From contig JAQGDQ010000398.1 in assembly GCA_030141605.1 (NCBI GenBank), positions 105,001 to 169,000 of the forward strand: a stretch of 64,000 nucleotides of DNA. The letters run 5' to 3'. Source of the stretch: Tubiluchus corallicola (Eukaryota > Priapulida > Priapulimorpha > Priapulimorphida > Tubiluchidae). Of the stretch, positions 23,321-36,700 are shown one piece after another (position 1 is the stretch's first letter; each line of letters begins with the position of its first letter). The translations under genes were made by a program, and so were the position numbers. The notes under the pieces were generated by a model, which saw only the letters and a program-made list of their open reading frames with translations, made no database searches and had not been told where the DNA came from.

Positions 23321-25911
23321 TTCTTTACCATATAGCAGAAAAGTCTTAGCCCACAGCGAGGAGGTGAAAATTGAGAGTTCATACAAAGTATTCAACAGAT
23401 ATAATGAGGTTAAGGTAATTCTATCATTTATATTTCTTCTTGTCTTTTCAATCCACCTTGTAATTATTCTGTATTTCATTTTGTGAACAATTCTTGTAGA
23501 GTACTTGATTTTTTTTCTCTCATGTAAGTGGCTTTGGTTAATTGCTATGGCTGTAGAATACTCTTTTGTGCCTCTCATGTTACAATTAATCATGCTTTAA
23601 AAATTGCTATTATTAGTTTTTCATTTTTTTTCAATGCGTGGCAAACAAGTGACCTTACTTGAGCAATGTATCCTTTAATTTGGTACTTGCATTTCATGTA
23701 AAAAATAAAAAAATTGCCTTTTCTATTTTTTTCTAGTAATGTTTCTGGAATGCCTTTTCTCACTAATAGTCTGTGAGTTTACTATTATAATCAACATTGT
23801 TTAATTGAAATCTCTGTTAGTTGCATATTGTTTTGACTCCTAGGGAAACTGAATACTCCATTCTCATGTGTTTTTGCATTTACTTCACATGATTTATATT
23901 TGAAAATTGGTATCTTGAACAGCCTCACACGTCAACTCCAACTCATTCAAGCAGTTTTTATCTATATTTTTTATTTTATTTTTATTTTTCCTATTTCTAC
24001 CATTCACCGTATCACTTTGTTTTTAAAAAACATTAAAAGATTATTATGCCTGAATTTCCATGTTCATCATCCACTAAACCAGTTAAAAATAACCAACTTG
24101 GACTGTTTTGCAATTGCTGTGAGTATTGGATGCATCTTAAATGTACAAATTTAACCTTGACTGACTACAACAATTTAACTGACAAGAATGATAATTGTTT
24201 TGTCATTTTTGTCTGCAAACCATTCTGCCCTTTAACAATGTCACTGATGACGATGAATTCAAATTAATCACTAGGTATTCTAATATTGGATCTATAATAG
24301 ACAATAAATTACTTATTTTAAATTTATTTAAAAGTAATGACACATTCGACTCTTTACCCACTACTGATATGAATCCAGATCAACACTATTTTAATGGACT
24401 AAATAACGTTAAAGCCAGCAAATATCACGATGACCAACAATTCAACTCTCAAAATTAACAATTTAAAATTTAAATCTCCTTTGTCCGTTTTACATTTAAA
24501 TGTGCGTAGTTTACAAAAAAATTATGACCACTTATGTGCCTATCTTCTGTTACTCAATATTAAATATTCAAATATTGCATTAACGGAAACATGGTCAGCT
24601 GAGGAACATAGCATATTATGTAACTTACCAGGGTACAGATTAGCATACACTAATCATACACATAAAGCTGGTGGTGGTGTTGCCATATTTATTTGCCAGA
24701 AAGAAATTAGCTTTCACTCTTTTGAAGCAGTATCATTCTTCTGATAAACATACAGAATCATTATTTATAGAGATTAATTGTGAACAAACTAAAAATATTA
24801 TAATAGGCGTAATTTATCGACCACCAGGTGAAAATCGTGAAACGTTTATTCACAAACTTACAACAATAATCAATTCATTAAATTGCCAATTTAAACACTT
24901 AATTATTACAGGTGATTTCAATATAAATTTTTTAAATCATGCTACCCACAATGATACAAATTACTTTATACACACAATGATTTCAAGCTTTATTTTTCCT
25001 GTTATTACTCGACTAACAAGAGTAACTAGTCTTACAGCCACTCTCATAGATAACATATGGATAAATAACTTGGAACATAATCACATAGCTGGTAACTTGT
25101 TGACCGATATATCTAACCATTTACCAAATTTTATGATTGCTGATGTTAATCTAGACTTATCTGATACACGCTTTATCAAAAAGTTTTATATAATGAACAT
25201 GTCAAAGAAAAAGATTTCAGATTTAGCAGACATATCTTGGAATGAAATTCTATTAAACAATAATGATCCAGATTCAGCATATGAAAAATTTCATGAAATG
25301 GTAAGCAATATTTACCATACTCATGTCAAATCTTCAGCCGACCAATCACTACCTAAAATAAAGAAGCCTTGGGTAACTAAAGCTATGTTAAAAAGCATTC
25401 AACATAAAAACAAACTTTATCAATCTGTGCTTAAAAACAAAATCAATAATGAACAATATATGCAGTACAGAAATCAACTTACTAATTTGTTAAAATTTTC
25501 CAAGCAAAATTATTATCAACAGAAATTATTAACTTATCAAAATAATATAAAAAACCTGGAATGTATTGAAGGAATTGATAAATCTTGTGAATCCGTGCCC
25601 GCTTCTATAAAAGTAAATGATTATTTAACTAACGATAAAAATATAATTGCTAATGCTTTTAATGACTACTTTGTAAACGTTAGCCCTTCATTATCAAACA
25701 ACATTGAACCTACAAATACTGACCCAAATTCTTATCTTAAAAGAAATTACCCACAATCCTTCTTCTTTCAACCTGAAACTAAAGATGAAATCATTAGAAT
25801 CAGCAAGTCATTCCGTCCAAATAAAAGTACCGGTATTGATCAGCTCTCTCCCTTAATAATGCTTGATATCATAGAATATATTGTCCTACCTTAACCCATA
25901 TTATTAATTTA

Positions 25912-26727
25912 CTAGCAAAGCCCCGCAAAAGATTTTGCGTAAAAAACCACGTATAATCAATAACACGCGAACATCCTACACAGTCCTCATTTATAACACA
26001 AAGCCCGTAACATCCTGGCTACTGTATGTCTGTTTATCTAACGCAAACCCGTAGCAGGCAGCTTTTTGCTGAATTAAAGTTATAAGATTACAGCAGAGTA
26101 CAATGGATGACGTCAGCACAATGGAATGCGTTAGGACAGTTTTCTAAGCGAAAATCGCCGAAAATAAAACACCTAATTAACTCGTCGATACTCCTCTCGG
26201 TGGACCTGCCCTAAAATATAACCCACATCATCGTGTAGCCCTGTCCTTCCTCTTTGTAAAGAGCCCCATATCTCCTTCCTAGAGTCCCACCGGGCGACGC
26301 TAAAACGTTTTTCCCGCATGCCGTTTGGTCAAAATTTCGAAAAAATCGCGAGTTGGGTCCGGGAAAACGCCCGTTGCGGGGCGCCCTGGCCCTCTCGGAA
26401 ATTCTAAATATGCCTACTACACCCACCACTGAACGGGCTATCTATCCATACCCAGTACCCCCCTCGGCCCGTTCCCGTTCTCGACATCTCAGCCGTATAA
26501 CTTTTGCAATTTTTTGCAAAAAACGGCCGAAAAAGGGCCATTTTTGGAGGTTTTTCGCCCCCCGTTCCTCCCGGTGAGCCCAATTCGAAAAATAAACCAT
26601 CAATGGCACGACACTAGATCGAGACCTTTCGTTTGATATATAGATCGCCGCAAATGGTGCCCTCGTCCGGGCTGTAGCCTCGAATCTTATATATATATTA
26701 AGATACCAAGAATATTAATATAATAGA
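25912..26727 (-). mobile_element. Non-autonomous Helitron, copy A (816 bp)
   Basis: Read on the minus strand it starts TCTATTATATTAATATTCTT and ends with a 7-bp hairpin (25924-25939) followed 12 nt later by CTAG, the canonical TC...hairpin-CTRR architecture. The interrupted LINE reading frame shows insertion between A and T with no target-site duplication. No Rep/helicase is encoded. The interior is about 80-90% like copy B. Confidence 0.8.
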
Positions 26728-27539
26728 CTAGCAAAGCCCCGCAAAAGATTTTGCGTATAAATACACGTGTAATCAATAATACGCAAACGTCCTACCAAGT
26801 CCTCATTTATAACGCAAAGCCCGTAACATCCTGCCTACTTACCTAACGCAAAACCTGTACTCGTGCCTACTGTATGTTTAACTAACGCAAAGCAGCTTTT
26901 TGCTGAATTAAAGCTATAAGCAATAATGGATGACGTCACAACAATGCCTTTGCGTCAACAGTTTTCTAAGCGAAAATTGCCGAAAATAGAACTCCTAATT
27001 AACTCGTCGGTACTCTTCTCGGTGGACCTGCCCTAAAATATAACCCACATCATCGTGTAGCCCTGTCCTTCCTCTTTCTGATGAGCCATATATCTCCTTC
27101 CGAGAGTCCCACCGGGCGCCCCTAGAACGTTTTTCCCGCAGGCTGTTTGGTCAAAATTACGAAAAAATCGCGAGTTGGGTCCGGGAAAACGCCCGTTGCG
27201 GGGCACCGTGGCCCTCTCGCGAATTCTAAATAGGCCTATGACACCCATCGCTGAACGGGCTATCTATCCATACCCAGCACCCCCCTCGGCCCATTCCCGT
27301 TCTCTACATCTCAGCCGTATAACTTTTGCAAAAAACGGCCAAAAAAAGGCCATTTTTGGAGGTTTTTCGCCCCCCGTTCCTCGTGGTGGGCCCCATTCGA
27401 AAAATAAACCCCCAATGGCACGACACTAGATCGAGACCTTTCGTTTGATATATAGATCGCCGCAAATGGTGCCGTCGTCAGGGCTGTAGCCTCGAATCTT
27501 ATATATAAATAAATATACCAAGAATATTAATATAATAGA
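26728..27539 (-). mobile_element. Non-autonomous Helitron, copy B (812 bp), in tandem with copy A
   Basis: Same termini and same orientation as copy A, joined to it with no extra bases (CTAG of B abuts TCTA of A at 26727/26728). The interior has point differences and short indels relative to copy A, so the tandem is not brand new. Confidence 0.8.
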
Positions 27540-29384
27540 TCACTTACCTCTGGAATTGTCCCTAATAAGCTAAAGCAATCTATAATGGTTCCTATTCATA
27601 AAGCTGACGATCTGCACTGTATAAATAATTACAGGCCCATTTCATTACTGCCATGTTTTTTTGAAAATTATTGAGAAATGTGTGTCTTTGCAACTTACAG
27701 ATTACTTACATAAACAAAGCATATCAAATGACGATCAGTATGAATTTCGTAAAAGCAGTACTACAGAAATGGCTTTAAATAATATGCTGACCAACATAAT
27801 TAAAGATATTGTTATCTGTGAGTATATTCTGTGATTTGTCAGAAGCTTTTGACACTGTTGATCATAAAATTTTAATTAACAAATTATGCCACTATGGAAT
27901 AAGAGGTGTTGCAAATAATTGGTTTGTAAGTTACCTATCTGGCAGGATACAAGCAATACAGTTTATTAACTGTATATCTAATTCAAAACTTGGCTCACTC
28001 TTGTTTCTTGTGTACATCAATGATATAAAACATTGTACTAATAATGGAAAAATCCTGAAATTTGCTAATGATACTAGTTTAAAATTTAAATATTATAATA
28101 CTATTAATGAAACAGTAATAAACAGTGAATTGCAGCAAATATCAAACTGGTTTAGTAGTAATAAATTATCATTTAATGCTTTTAAAACTAAATTTGTAAA
28201 TTTTAGATCACGAAACAAGAGAATGCCATATTTGACATTAAAAATTGAGAATAGTAATATTCAACAAGTAAAACAAATTAAATTCTTACGTATTGTCATA
28301 CATGAACACTTAGACTGGCAAACACATATCTCTTACATCAGACTCAAAACTGCTACAAATATAAGCATCATTACTCATATCACATGCAGTCTTTCAAAAG
28401 AACACTTACTAATCTTGTATAATAGTTTGATTTTACCTTATCTCAATTACTGCAGCATAATATGGGGTCTCACATATCCATCTAAACTGAAATGCTTAAT
28501 AACATTACAACGAAAATTTTTAAGGTTAATATATGGCCTACAGAAACGTAGTGAAGTTACCGCGAATGTAACATTATGCAATTAGATGATTTAATTAAAC
28601 TGAATATTGCAGTATTTATGTATAAATGCAATAATAGACTATTTCCTAAGTTTTTTGCAATTCCTGTCAAGTTGGCATCTAAGAGACATAATACCAGATA
28701 TAATCAATACATTGTGCCTTTCTGTAGAATCAACATAGCTAAACATTTTATAATATTTCAAGGACCAAAAGTCTGGAATGAGATTCGTCAATCCGCAAAA
28801 AATAGCAGATCTATAGCTAGATTTAAAAATGCTAAAAAATCAAATTTTAATTAAGCACCAGTGAGTAATCAAAACTTGTATCAGTATCCATCCTCACAGT
28901 GGTGGCAAAACAATACTAGTATCTTAATAAAGTTATCTTAATTTGCATACACGCATGCCTAATATTTTAACAAATAATAATCTTTTTATCTTTTATATCA
29001 TTTCATATATGAGCTTCATTCATTACATCATTTCATTCTGAAGCACTAAATGTTTTCTTTATCATACGATTCACTTCAAATTTTCAGATTATTTTCATTA
29101 CTTTTTTTCTTTCACAGTGTGGGACATTCTAACAAGCCCTCCTTTTTGATTGCCCACAACACATTTACATTTATGTATAGGTAAACACTGTGTGAGGCTT
29201 TTCTTGTGCAGAAACAATAAAAACTTATTTGTATTATGTTCATTGTAGGCCCTGTCGCCATATATTATACACGAAACTATTGTTAATGTGTAATGTGAAA
29301 TTAATGACTTATGACTTCTACGTTTAAAGTTCATATGCCCGCACAAGATTAAAAGATGTTGAAAGCGATTGTTGCGCCGAAAAT

Positions 29385-29740
29385 ATTTGGTTAAAAATTC
29401 GTACCCAAACCAAAACTATTCTCTTTGCAGTCTATTATCGTCCACCCATTTGTTCAGATAATAGTGTGACTGATTTTATATCAGCTTTTGAAAACAGTAT
29501 TACCAAAGCAAGCCGCATTGCGCATGATAATAATTATTATAACAGGGGACTTTAATGCCAAAAACAGAAGGTGGTACCCCGATACAAAAAAATAAGTGGT
29601 GTAGCATGTGGTATAGCTTGTAATGCACAAGACTGAAAAATATTTTGCTCAGCTAGTTAACAGTCCTGCACATTTTAGTTCGCAACAGCCGTCATGTACA
29701 ATACTAATTACAAATTCTCCTCATTATTTTACGTTATGGG
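29385..29740 (+). mobile_element. LINE endonuclease fragment
   Basis: Fragmentary frames spell ILFAVYYRPPICSDN, then TGDFNAKNRRWYPD-like, and after frameshifts QLVNSPAHFSSQQPSC and TNSPHYF. This is the order of a Jockey-type endonuclease. It is a different family from the 24-kb element. Confidence 0.65.
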
Positions 29741-30009
29741 GGCCAGGCCTACCATTGGGAGGTGAATGTCATTGTATTATATTTGGGCAAGTTAATGTCG
29801 AGCCTTGTCTTCTTAAGAAATTCAATCTAGTTTGATTGTTAACAGTCACGTTTGTAATTACCTATAAATGTTAGTTAGGATTAACTCACTAAGCTAGGTG
29901 TTTCAACGAGACATTTTGTAGCCCTGGGTAGCTAACAGATAAGCATATACTAGATGGCACAACTTAATACCTTGTAGCACTCCATAGCCGCAAGTAGCAC
30001 TGGTAGCCG

Positions 30010-30146
30010 CATCTGTTGTGGCGTACATGCATTCCGACTTTTCGTGATTGCCTACACGAAAAACTATCCGAATGGTGCCGTCATTTGAGCTGTAGCCTGA
30101 AATCTTATAAAAGCTGTATGCCACCGAAATTAATTATTATAGTAGA
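30010..30146 (-). mobile_element. Old Helitron 5'-end remnant
   Basis: Contains AATGGTGCCGTC and GCTGTAGCCTGAAATCTTAT, matching the 5' part of the Helitrons at 26-27.5 kb. It ends at TCTACTATAATAATTAAT (minus strand, from 30146). The 3' hairpin end was not found. Confidence 0.6.
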
Positions 30147-30387
30147 TTATTTTAAACTGCGTTAGTCGCGTGAAGCTAGTTCGCATTCACTTTGCAATCG
30201 CTCATCAATATTACGAACTTCGTGAGCCTCACCGCTCAGACTCTTGTCCTGACTCCTGGTGGTAGTGTGTTATATACGCGTGATTTGTGAGCGATTACCA
30301 TTAATATTAAAATTTATTATAATAACTGTGCAATGTTATTCTAGCACCTTGTTTCTTAAGATTTGTTTCTGACCTTATTGTTCTGCA

Positions 30388-30715
30388 ATGCGTGTCTCTA
30401 TTTTCTTATTTGCTGTTGTGCTAAGCGCTTCTGGTTTGCCGATTATTAGTAGTGAAATTTTAGATCTGCTGAATCTTGAGACATGGTTGCGTCTATTAGT
30501 TTCAAATGATTACAAGCCCGTTAAAACGAAATATCTACCGTATCCGCATGTGGCATCCAATTTGAACATTGGCGATTTTAATAGCAAAGTTTTTTTTGAT
30601 GCATGGATAGATGATCTTGCTGATTTTGTTGGGCAAAACTCATCAGATACATGTACTGCTGACTTAGGAACTTTTCTAAATGCTACCATATTTTTCCAGC
30701 CGTGGGCCTGGAAAA
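30388..30715 (+). CDS. NRF-6-like exon 1: signal peptide and start of NRF domain
   Basis: Begins MRVSIFLFAVVLSASG, a signal peptide, and runs to FQPWAWK. The donor is GGAAAA|GTAAGT, leaving one base of the next codon. Confidence 0.85.
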
Positions 30716-33700
30716 GTAAGTTTTGTGGCTTAGTTCACTGATCAAATTCAATTCAATTTATTTATTAACTCCGCTAGAAAGATAAAAATACAGTATCAAG
30801 AATACATGCAATATTTCGAAGGAAAGGAGAAGGGTAGCGAAGAACCCGTAAGTTATCCAGTCAGCCACCCTTAAATAGCTATGATTAAATAAAATTAATT
30901 ATGGCATCGTTCTCAATTTAAATTTGTATTCGGTTGATGTGTGTATTTGGCAATTAAATGATAGGTATCGTAATACTGTAGAACATATAGTTTAAATAAC
31001 GAAAGATTTACAATTCTAAAATACTGTGAATCATGCGAAGCAAACACGATAAAAATAACTTGAGATTTTTAACATAACAGAAAATGCATAATTTGAGCAT
31101 TAACTAATGTGATCGTTAGGGTAGTCGTGTTTACTAGCTAACCCGTTAAAAGTTCATGGAGTGTCACAAAACGATTTTGTTTAATTATGTAATCTAACAT
31201 ACCGTATGTGGGCGTGTGTGATTGTTTTCTGACAATGACCTTCAGTCCAGGCAATAAGGATTGATATATTTGTGAAATGTGTGTAACGTGTATTTTGGGT
31301 TTGGTCTTTACATTTACACAACCAGTTTTTACAATGGGCAACTGAAACATAAGTTAGTTTAACTTAGTTAGTAGTTCATAGTTCAAGAATGATAATCTAA
31401 ACGGTAAAAAAAATATCAAATTAAGTAAGAGTACCATATATATCTTAGCTATAACTTTAAAAGTTGATCCTTAAATAATAAATGCTTTCTTAACAATAAA
31501 CAAATATCTTATTGTTGCAGTGAGCTACAATCACTGCGTATGAAAGTTCACTCTTGTTTTATGCAGAATCGAAACGTTCAGCCTAATACTTTGGATTTGA
31601 AACTTTGTGCTGACAGGAGTTCAACTAGATAATTGTCGTGGAAATTATACTAAAATGGTTTCCGCCATTGGATGGCAGGGTATAGGAGCAGACGATCAGT
31701 TTTATAGCTTTGTTCTGCGTTTTCTTAATTAAAAATAAAAAATCATACCAGAGTTCATTGTAACAGTTGTTTATTTAGAAAGTTACGCTACAATAATCAC
31801 AGTTCTTCTTAGAGTAGTACAAAAGCTTAGTGCCCTGCGTCTTCTCCAAAAAATGGCCATGGAAGAGTCATTCTAGGTTGTCAGGCACTAGTGATTTTTG
31901 TGTAAACAAATTACAGCAAATGATTCTTTATAGAAGACAAAAAGCAGAATCAGCCTTTTCACAGTTCCAGGGATTGATGATGATCATTCAAAGATCAAAG
32001 ATTAAGTGTACCAGACAATGTATTTGTGTACTCTTGACAACACCTCACAGGCTAGAACCTTACCTAGTTCATTTTTTTTGTTCCCAAGCAAGATCATGCT
32101 AGTAAATCACTGTGTGCACAGACTAATGCATAATTAAGTAAAGTCCTCATAAAACAACTGAACTGATGCAGCAAAAGGCTTTGTTGTACGCACGTCACGT
32201 GATGGTTGTAGTTAAGATGTGTTGCTGTGGTACACTTAAGCTAAGACCTGCAGCAACTGCGCGTGTACAACGAAACTGTGAAAAGGTTTATTCTTAACCT
32301 TAAAAAATCACCCTTTGCAATTTGTATGTTTAGACGGTCAGATATAGTCCCAGTTAATAAAGCAAATAATTTTAACTTTTTTTTCAGTGATAGATGCATT
32401 TGGAAAGCTTCCCGCAGGCGTTGCAGATGGAGCATTTATATGGCTGGGTTCATTTGACGAATGTCGAGCTGTTAAAGCTGTGCCACCAAACGAAACATCG
32501 GATTCACAGTTTGATGCGAGGTACTGCTTGGTTACCGTGGGAGTTCCTAATAATAATGTAAGTAGACTAGTAGGTTGTCTTACCAAAATACAAGTCTACA
32601 ATATAACACATGTTTTAACAACCAGAAACCTGCATTAAATCTGAACATATAGCTAGGACTACGTAAGGCCAAAAGTTCAGAAATACACTTAGAAGTGCCA
32701 TTTCATTACAGATATTTTTGAGTGCCCTTTGGTTTTTGAGTTTTAAGAACCATAATTATATATATAAAATTATAATGAAAATAACATATTTATTTTCCCT
32801 ATCACTAATCAGTTTCTCAAGGAATTATATATTATGTATAAAATTTCCTTTGTTTAATCTTTCTTCCAAGTCTTATCGCATTTTATCCCCTGAAATAAAA
32901 AATTATGAAATTCTTGAAGAACTGATTCATGACACCAGACTCATTGAAGAAATATAGTCAGGTAATATCTGTAAAAGACAACAGTGTTGCTAATGGCCCT
33001 AATCTCAGGATTAACGCAACTGTGTTTTATTCATAATTTACCTAAACAAAAACCAGTTTGGTAGGCTGCAAGAATGCATAACTTATAGTAAAAAAATACT
33101 AGTATCAGTTATTGCTATTGATGTTCTTAGAACTGCTTCCTCAAAGACTTGTTTGAGAAAGCGGTAAATGTTTTTTATGTTCCACACAACCATGTCTAGT
33201 TTCATGGTGTCTAAATTTATTTTACACAGAGTGCACAGCAGGTTCTGTTTTCTCAAGCTGTTGGTTTGAGTGAAGGCATTTGCATTCCAAACAGCTGCAA
33301 TCAAGCTTTCGTTAGTGACTTTTTCAAAACAGGTGAACATAATTAATGATAAATGTCTAGAACAATCTGGTGACATGATTATTTCCCTCTGTGATAATGC
33401 GTTTATCCATATAGAATATTAAGCTGTTTTAGTACATATTTTAATAAAAACCAAATTTAGCATTATGTTACATGCGTAAACAACTTTTCCTGGCTTTTGG
33501 TTGTATCCCTTGCAGTTGACTTTGTCAGTTTCATAAGAATATTATATTGATTCTAGAATATTGATTGAGAATGTATTTAGCCGCTACACATATTACTTTA
33601 ATGTTAATTTGGTTGTGGCAAATGTTGAATTTGAAAGCTTTAGGTACAGTGGTACGAATGAAGTATATTTGTTTATATCACAATAATATATACATTTTTG

Positions 33701-36700
33701 TATAAATGGCAGATGAAAATGAAGTGAAACTTAAACTTGATTTATATTCTATAATTAAATTTCGTTGTTGCTCTTCTCTAAAATTACTTAATCTTTCAGT
33801 TTTAAGCAAGCTTCCTTTGAACGAAACATTGACAGTGAATGGTGTGAATTGTGCAGAAGAAGCTGAGTATGATTGGAGATTCTATCTGGCTGTGTAAGTA
33901 ATCTGATATTTAGCCAAAAGTCAAAATTTGGTTGTCATTTCTAACACGAATGCATGTACAGGCTTCTTTGATTACAGGTTTTTAGTTTTTATCAGTATAT
34001 CAATCAAATTCATTTACCTACCACAATTTCTTGAATAGCAGAACTTTGACATTGATTTCTTAATGATATACCATATGTAATGATACTTAATGATAATGAT
34101 ATAGTCAGTGCAGGTCTGATCTTGTGACACTAGTTGTTTGGCTCGTGTGACGAGTGATCTTAACGAGTTAAAAAGATTCTTGACCTAGCGTTCAAATGGT
34201 TAAAACTTATTTTTGTATGTAGTCTGATTTAACTAATATTTTTTTAACTATTCCCCTTGCCAATAAAAGTGAATTTATAGAAATTTTTGAATGTTTTTCT
34301 GTGTATTCTGTGGTTCCAGACAACCAGTCTCTTTCAAATTCGATATTAGTGTTCATAAGTGTAAAACTAGTGAATACTGCTAAAATAATCAAAAAAGTCA
34401 ACTCGGATCAATATGTAGGAAGATGAGATTGCAAGAAACTGAGAAATAAGTTTGATTAAATGTTCACATTGCTGTGCAAATATGTTGTGAAATGTCACAG
34501 GGAAAGAAGATGTATGAATAAAAACGAGTTTTAGTGTCAATAATTCAATGTCAGTAGCAAAAGTCATTTTCACAAATAAAAATCCTGTCTGCTAGAATTA
34601 TCAAAATATTGACATTAAAACTTAGCCTGCTCTCTAAAGGCTGCTTATACCCATTCACTTGAGAAATGAAACTAATTGACAAACTGCTCAGTAATTGAAA
34701 AAAATTTACAATACTGTTTATAGCTTATTTGTTTTTCTGTTAATTATAATATTTTTCTGATTTTATAGGGTAATTCTATCGTTGATTGGTATTCTGATAG
34801 TTGTTGGAACATCACTTGATATCTTTCTGTTAATACAGAAAATGTGGTACAGCAGCATTTATGAGTCTATGTAAGTAGCAAAATACTGGGAGTATTTTTT
34901 GCTAATGATTATTGCAGTCTGTTGTCTCAAGAAATGTCACAAATCAGGGAATTTAATTACATGGTCAAATGTCTGTGCAAAATTCTGTTTGCAGGTTTTC
35001 TAATTTGACCCCAGTGAAATACAAAGTCAGTACCTAATGTACCACATTTACAATGTTGTTTGAAACTAATGTTTCCATTTCATTTAAGCTGCTTTATTTT
35101 TTGTCAGGGATTAGGTTGACTATCCTTATTGTCAAAGATAAGTAGGGAAAACTAGGGATTTATTGAAATTCCCAGAGTAGTATAAATAGTAGTGTTATAC
35201 GTAGTGTGGCAACACTTGTTCATAGCATGATATCAAATAATTGTTTTCTCATACGTTGCATTATATTGGTAAATATGGTATGGTGGTCAACCATCATTGC
35301 ATATAATGTAGGCTGAATTTCTAGACCTGAGTGACTAGATATTGTATTCTTCAATTTGTAGTTTTTGTTCATATAAAATTTGTAAATTGTATAGCTCTCA
35401 TACTGTGAGGCATATTGAAATAAGCTAAATAAATGTCTTTATCTTTCTGTGCTGGAAAGTACTAGCATTTTATTAATACAAATAGCAAAAAGCAAAAAGT
35501 TTCGCCTATGATCTGCACTGTAAGTTGTGTTTTTTCTAGTAACGTACATCATAATGAGGTTTGTGTTGTGCGAAATATTCCACTAGTCGTTGTTGTTAGC
35601 ATTTCATGAAAGTGTTGGGGAGTTAGTAGATAGATTAACGACACTGATAATATGTTAGCAATCATTATAGCGGACATCGTCTTGTATTTTATGCTTTATT
35701 TTTACATTTATAAGCATGAGTTCATGAGACATAAAAATGTAAACAACTTATATTTGCACTTTGCAAGTATGTTTACAGAACATTAGACATTGTTATTCTT
35801 AGGGCCAAAGTGCATTATTTCGTTGACTTTAAAACCTACAGCATTTGTATTAACTAATGGCGGCAATATCAGCTCAACTAACACTTAGGCATAAATGGAA
35901 GCACAAATGAAATCATAAAATATGGTGTAGAAAACTTTTTTTACACAACATCTGCTGTTTCCAAAACTTTTAAGAATTTTGAAAGCCTGTGTACCCAAAG
36001 TTAGACGAAATTTCATTTTTTGCCTTTAAAATTTTGGTAACCTTCTTGTTCACCTACTATTCTAGTAGATGCTGGTTCTTATCAATTGATGTATTGAATT
36101 GCTGTATGATTTATCAATTGTCGGTTTTGTAAAAATTTAAAAAAAATTATCCAACTGGAGTTTGACGGTGTGCCTATTTTCATCATTGTTTTTCACTTGG
36201 CTGTTTTGTTGCCGTTATCAGTGGACAATTTTAATTATTATTATTTTTTATTTGTTTTTTTTGTATATTAGTTTTGGCCATTTATAGAATGATTCATATA
36301 ATGCTGCCAGAGAGAGTAACAGCTAAGTGGTCATTGTGTGGGCTTTGTGATCAAAGAGTGCTATGTTGCACTAAACTTGGTTGCAGTGTATTAAAAGAAT
36401 GGGTTTCTTCCCATTATGCTTTTAAGTGCTTTTCGCTGTCACATTTCCTCTGGTTATTTTACCTCATTGAGGAAGGAATCGTGTATGTCCTGCTGCAGCT
36501 AATACATGTGTGCTGGTTCAGTATATCGACATGTATTATGATTGATAATGAGTTATGTCTTACTGCAGCCATTGTGATCAAATAGACATGGCTCCCTAAC
36601 TTTGTAAAAAAAAGTTGAAAACAAAGGCACTTTTAGTACATCTGATGTCTCTCTTACATAATGTCTGCTCACATTTGTTGCTTAGTACATCTGATGTCTC

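Larger units (their letters stand above)
24046..28940 (+). mobile_element. PHD-endonuclease-RT LINE, decayed, split by two Helitrons
   Basis: Reading order: a PHD-like zinc finger (24046-24270; CNCCEYWMHLKC, FCHFCL); an APE endonuclease (24480-25140; LHLNVRSLQKN, TETW, GVIYRPP, ITGDFNIN, then SNHLP where SDHxP is expected); a linker; and the RT start (25800-25900). The insertion of 25912-27539 follows. RT resumes at 27540 (SLTSGIVP, INNYRPISLLP), then IFCDLSEAFDTVDHKIL, LFLVYINDI and FANDTSLKF, and a C-terminal part to about 28854. Frameshifts lie near 24190, 24430, 24740, 27660 and 28575. The VPQGS block is deleted and FADD has become FAND. It is clearly inactive. The family has the same N-terminus as the element at 15.7 kb. 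Confidence 0.85.

Noticed and set aside
26211-27429. Paired ORFs on both strands in the 26-27 kb region
   Set aside because: They lie inside the two Helitron copies, in moderately GC-rich filler, and match no Rep or helicase domain.
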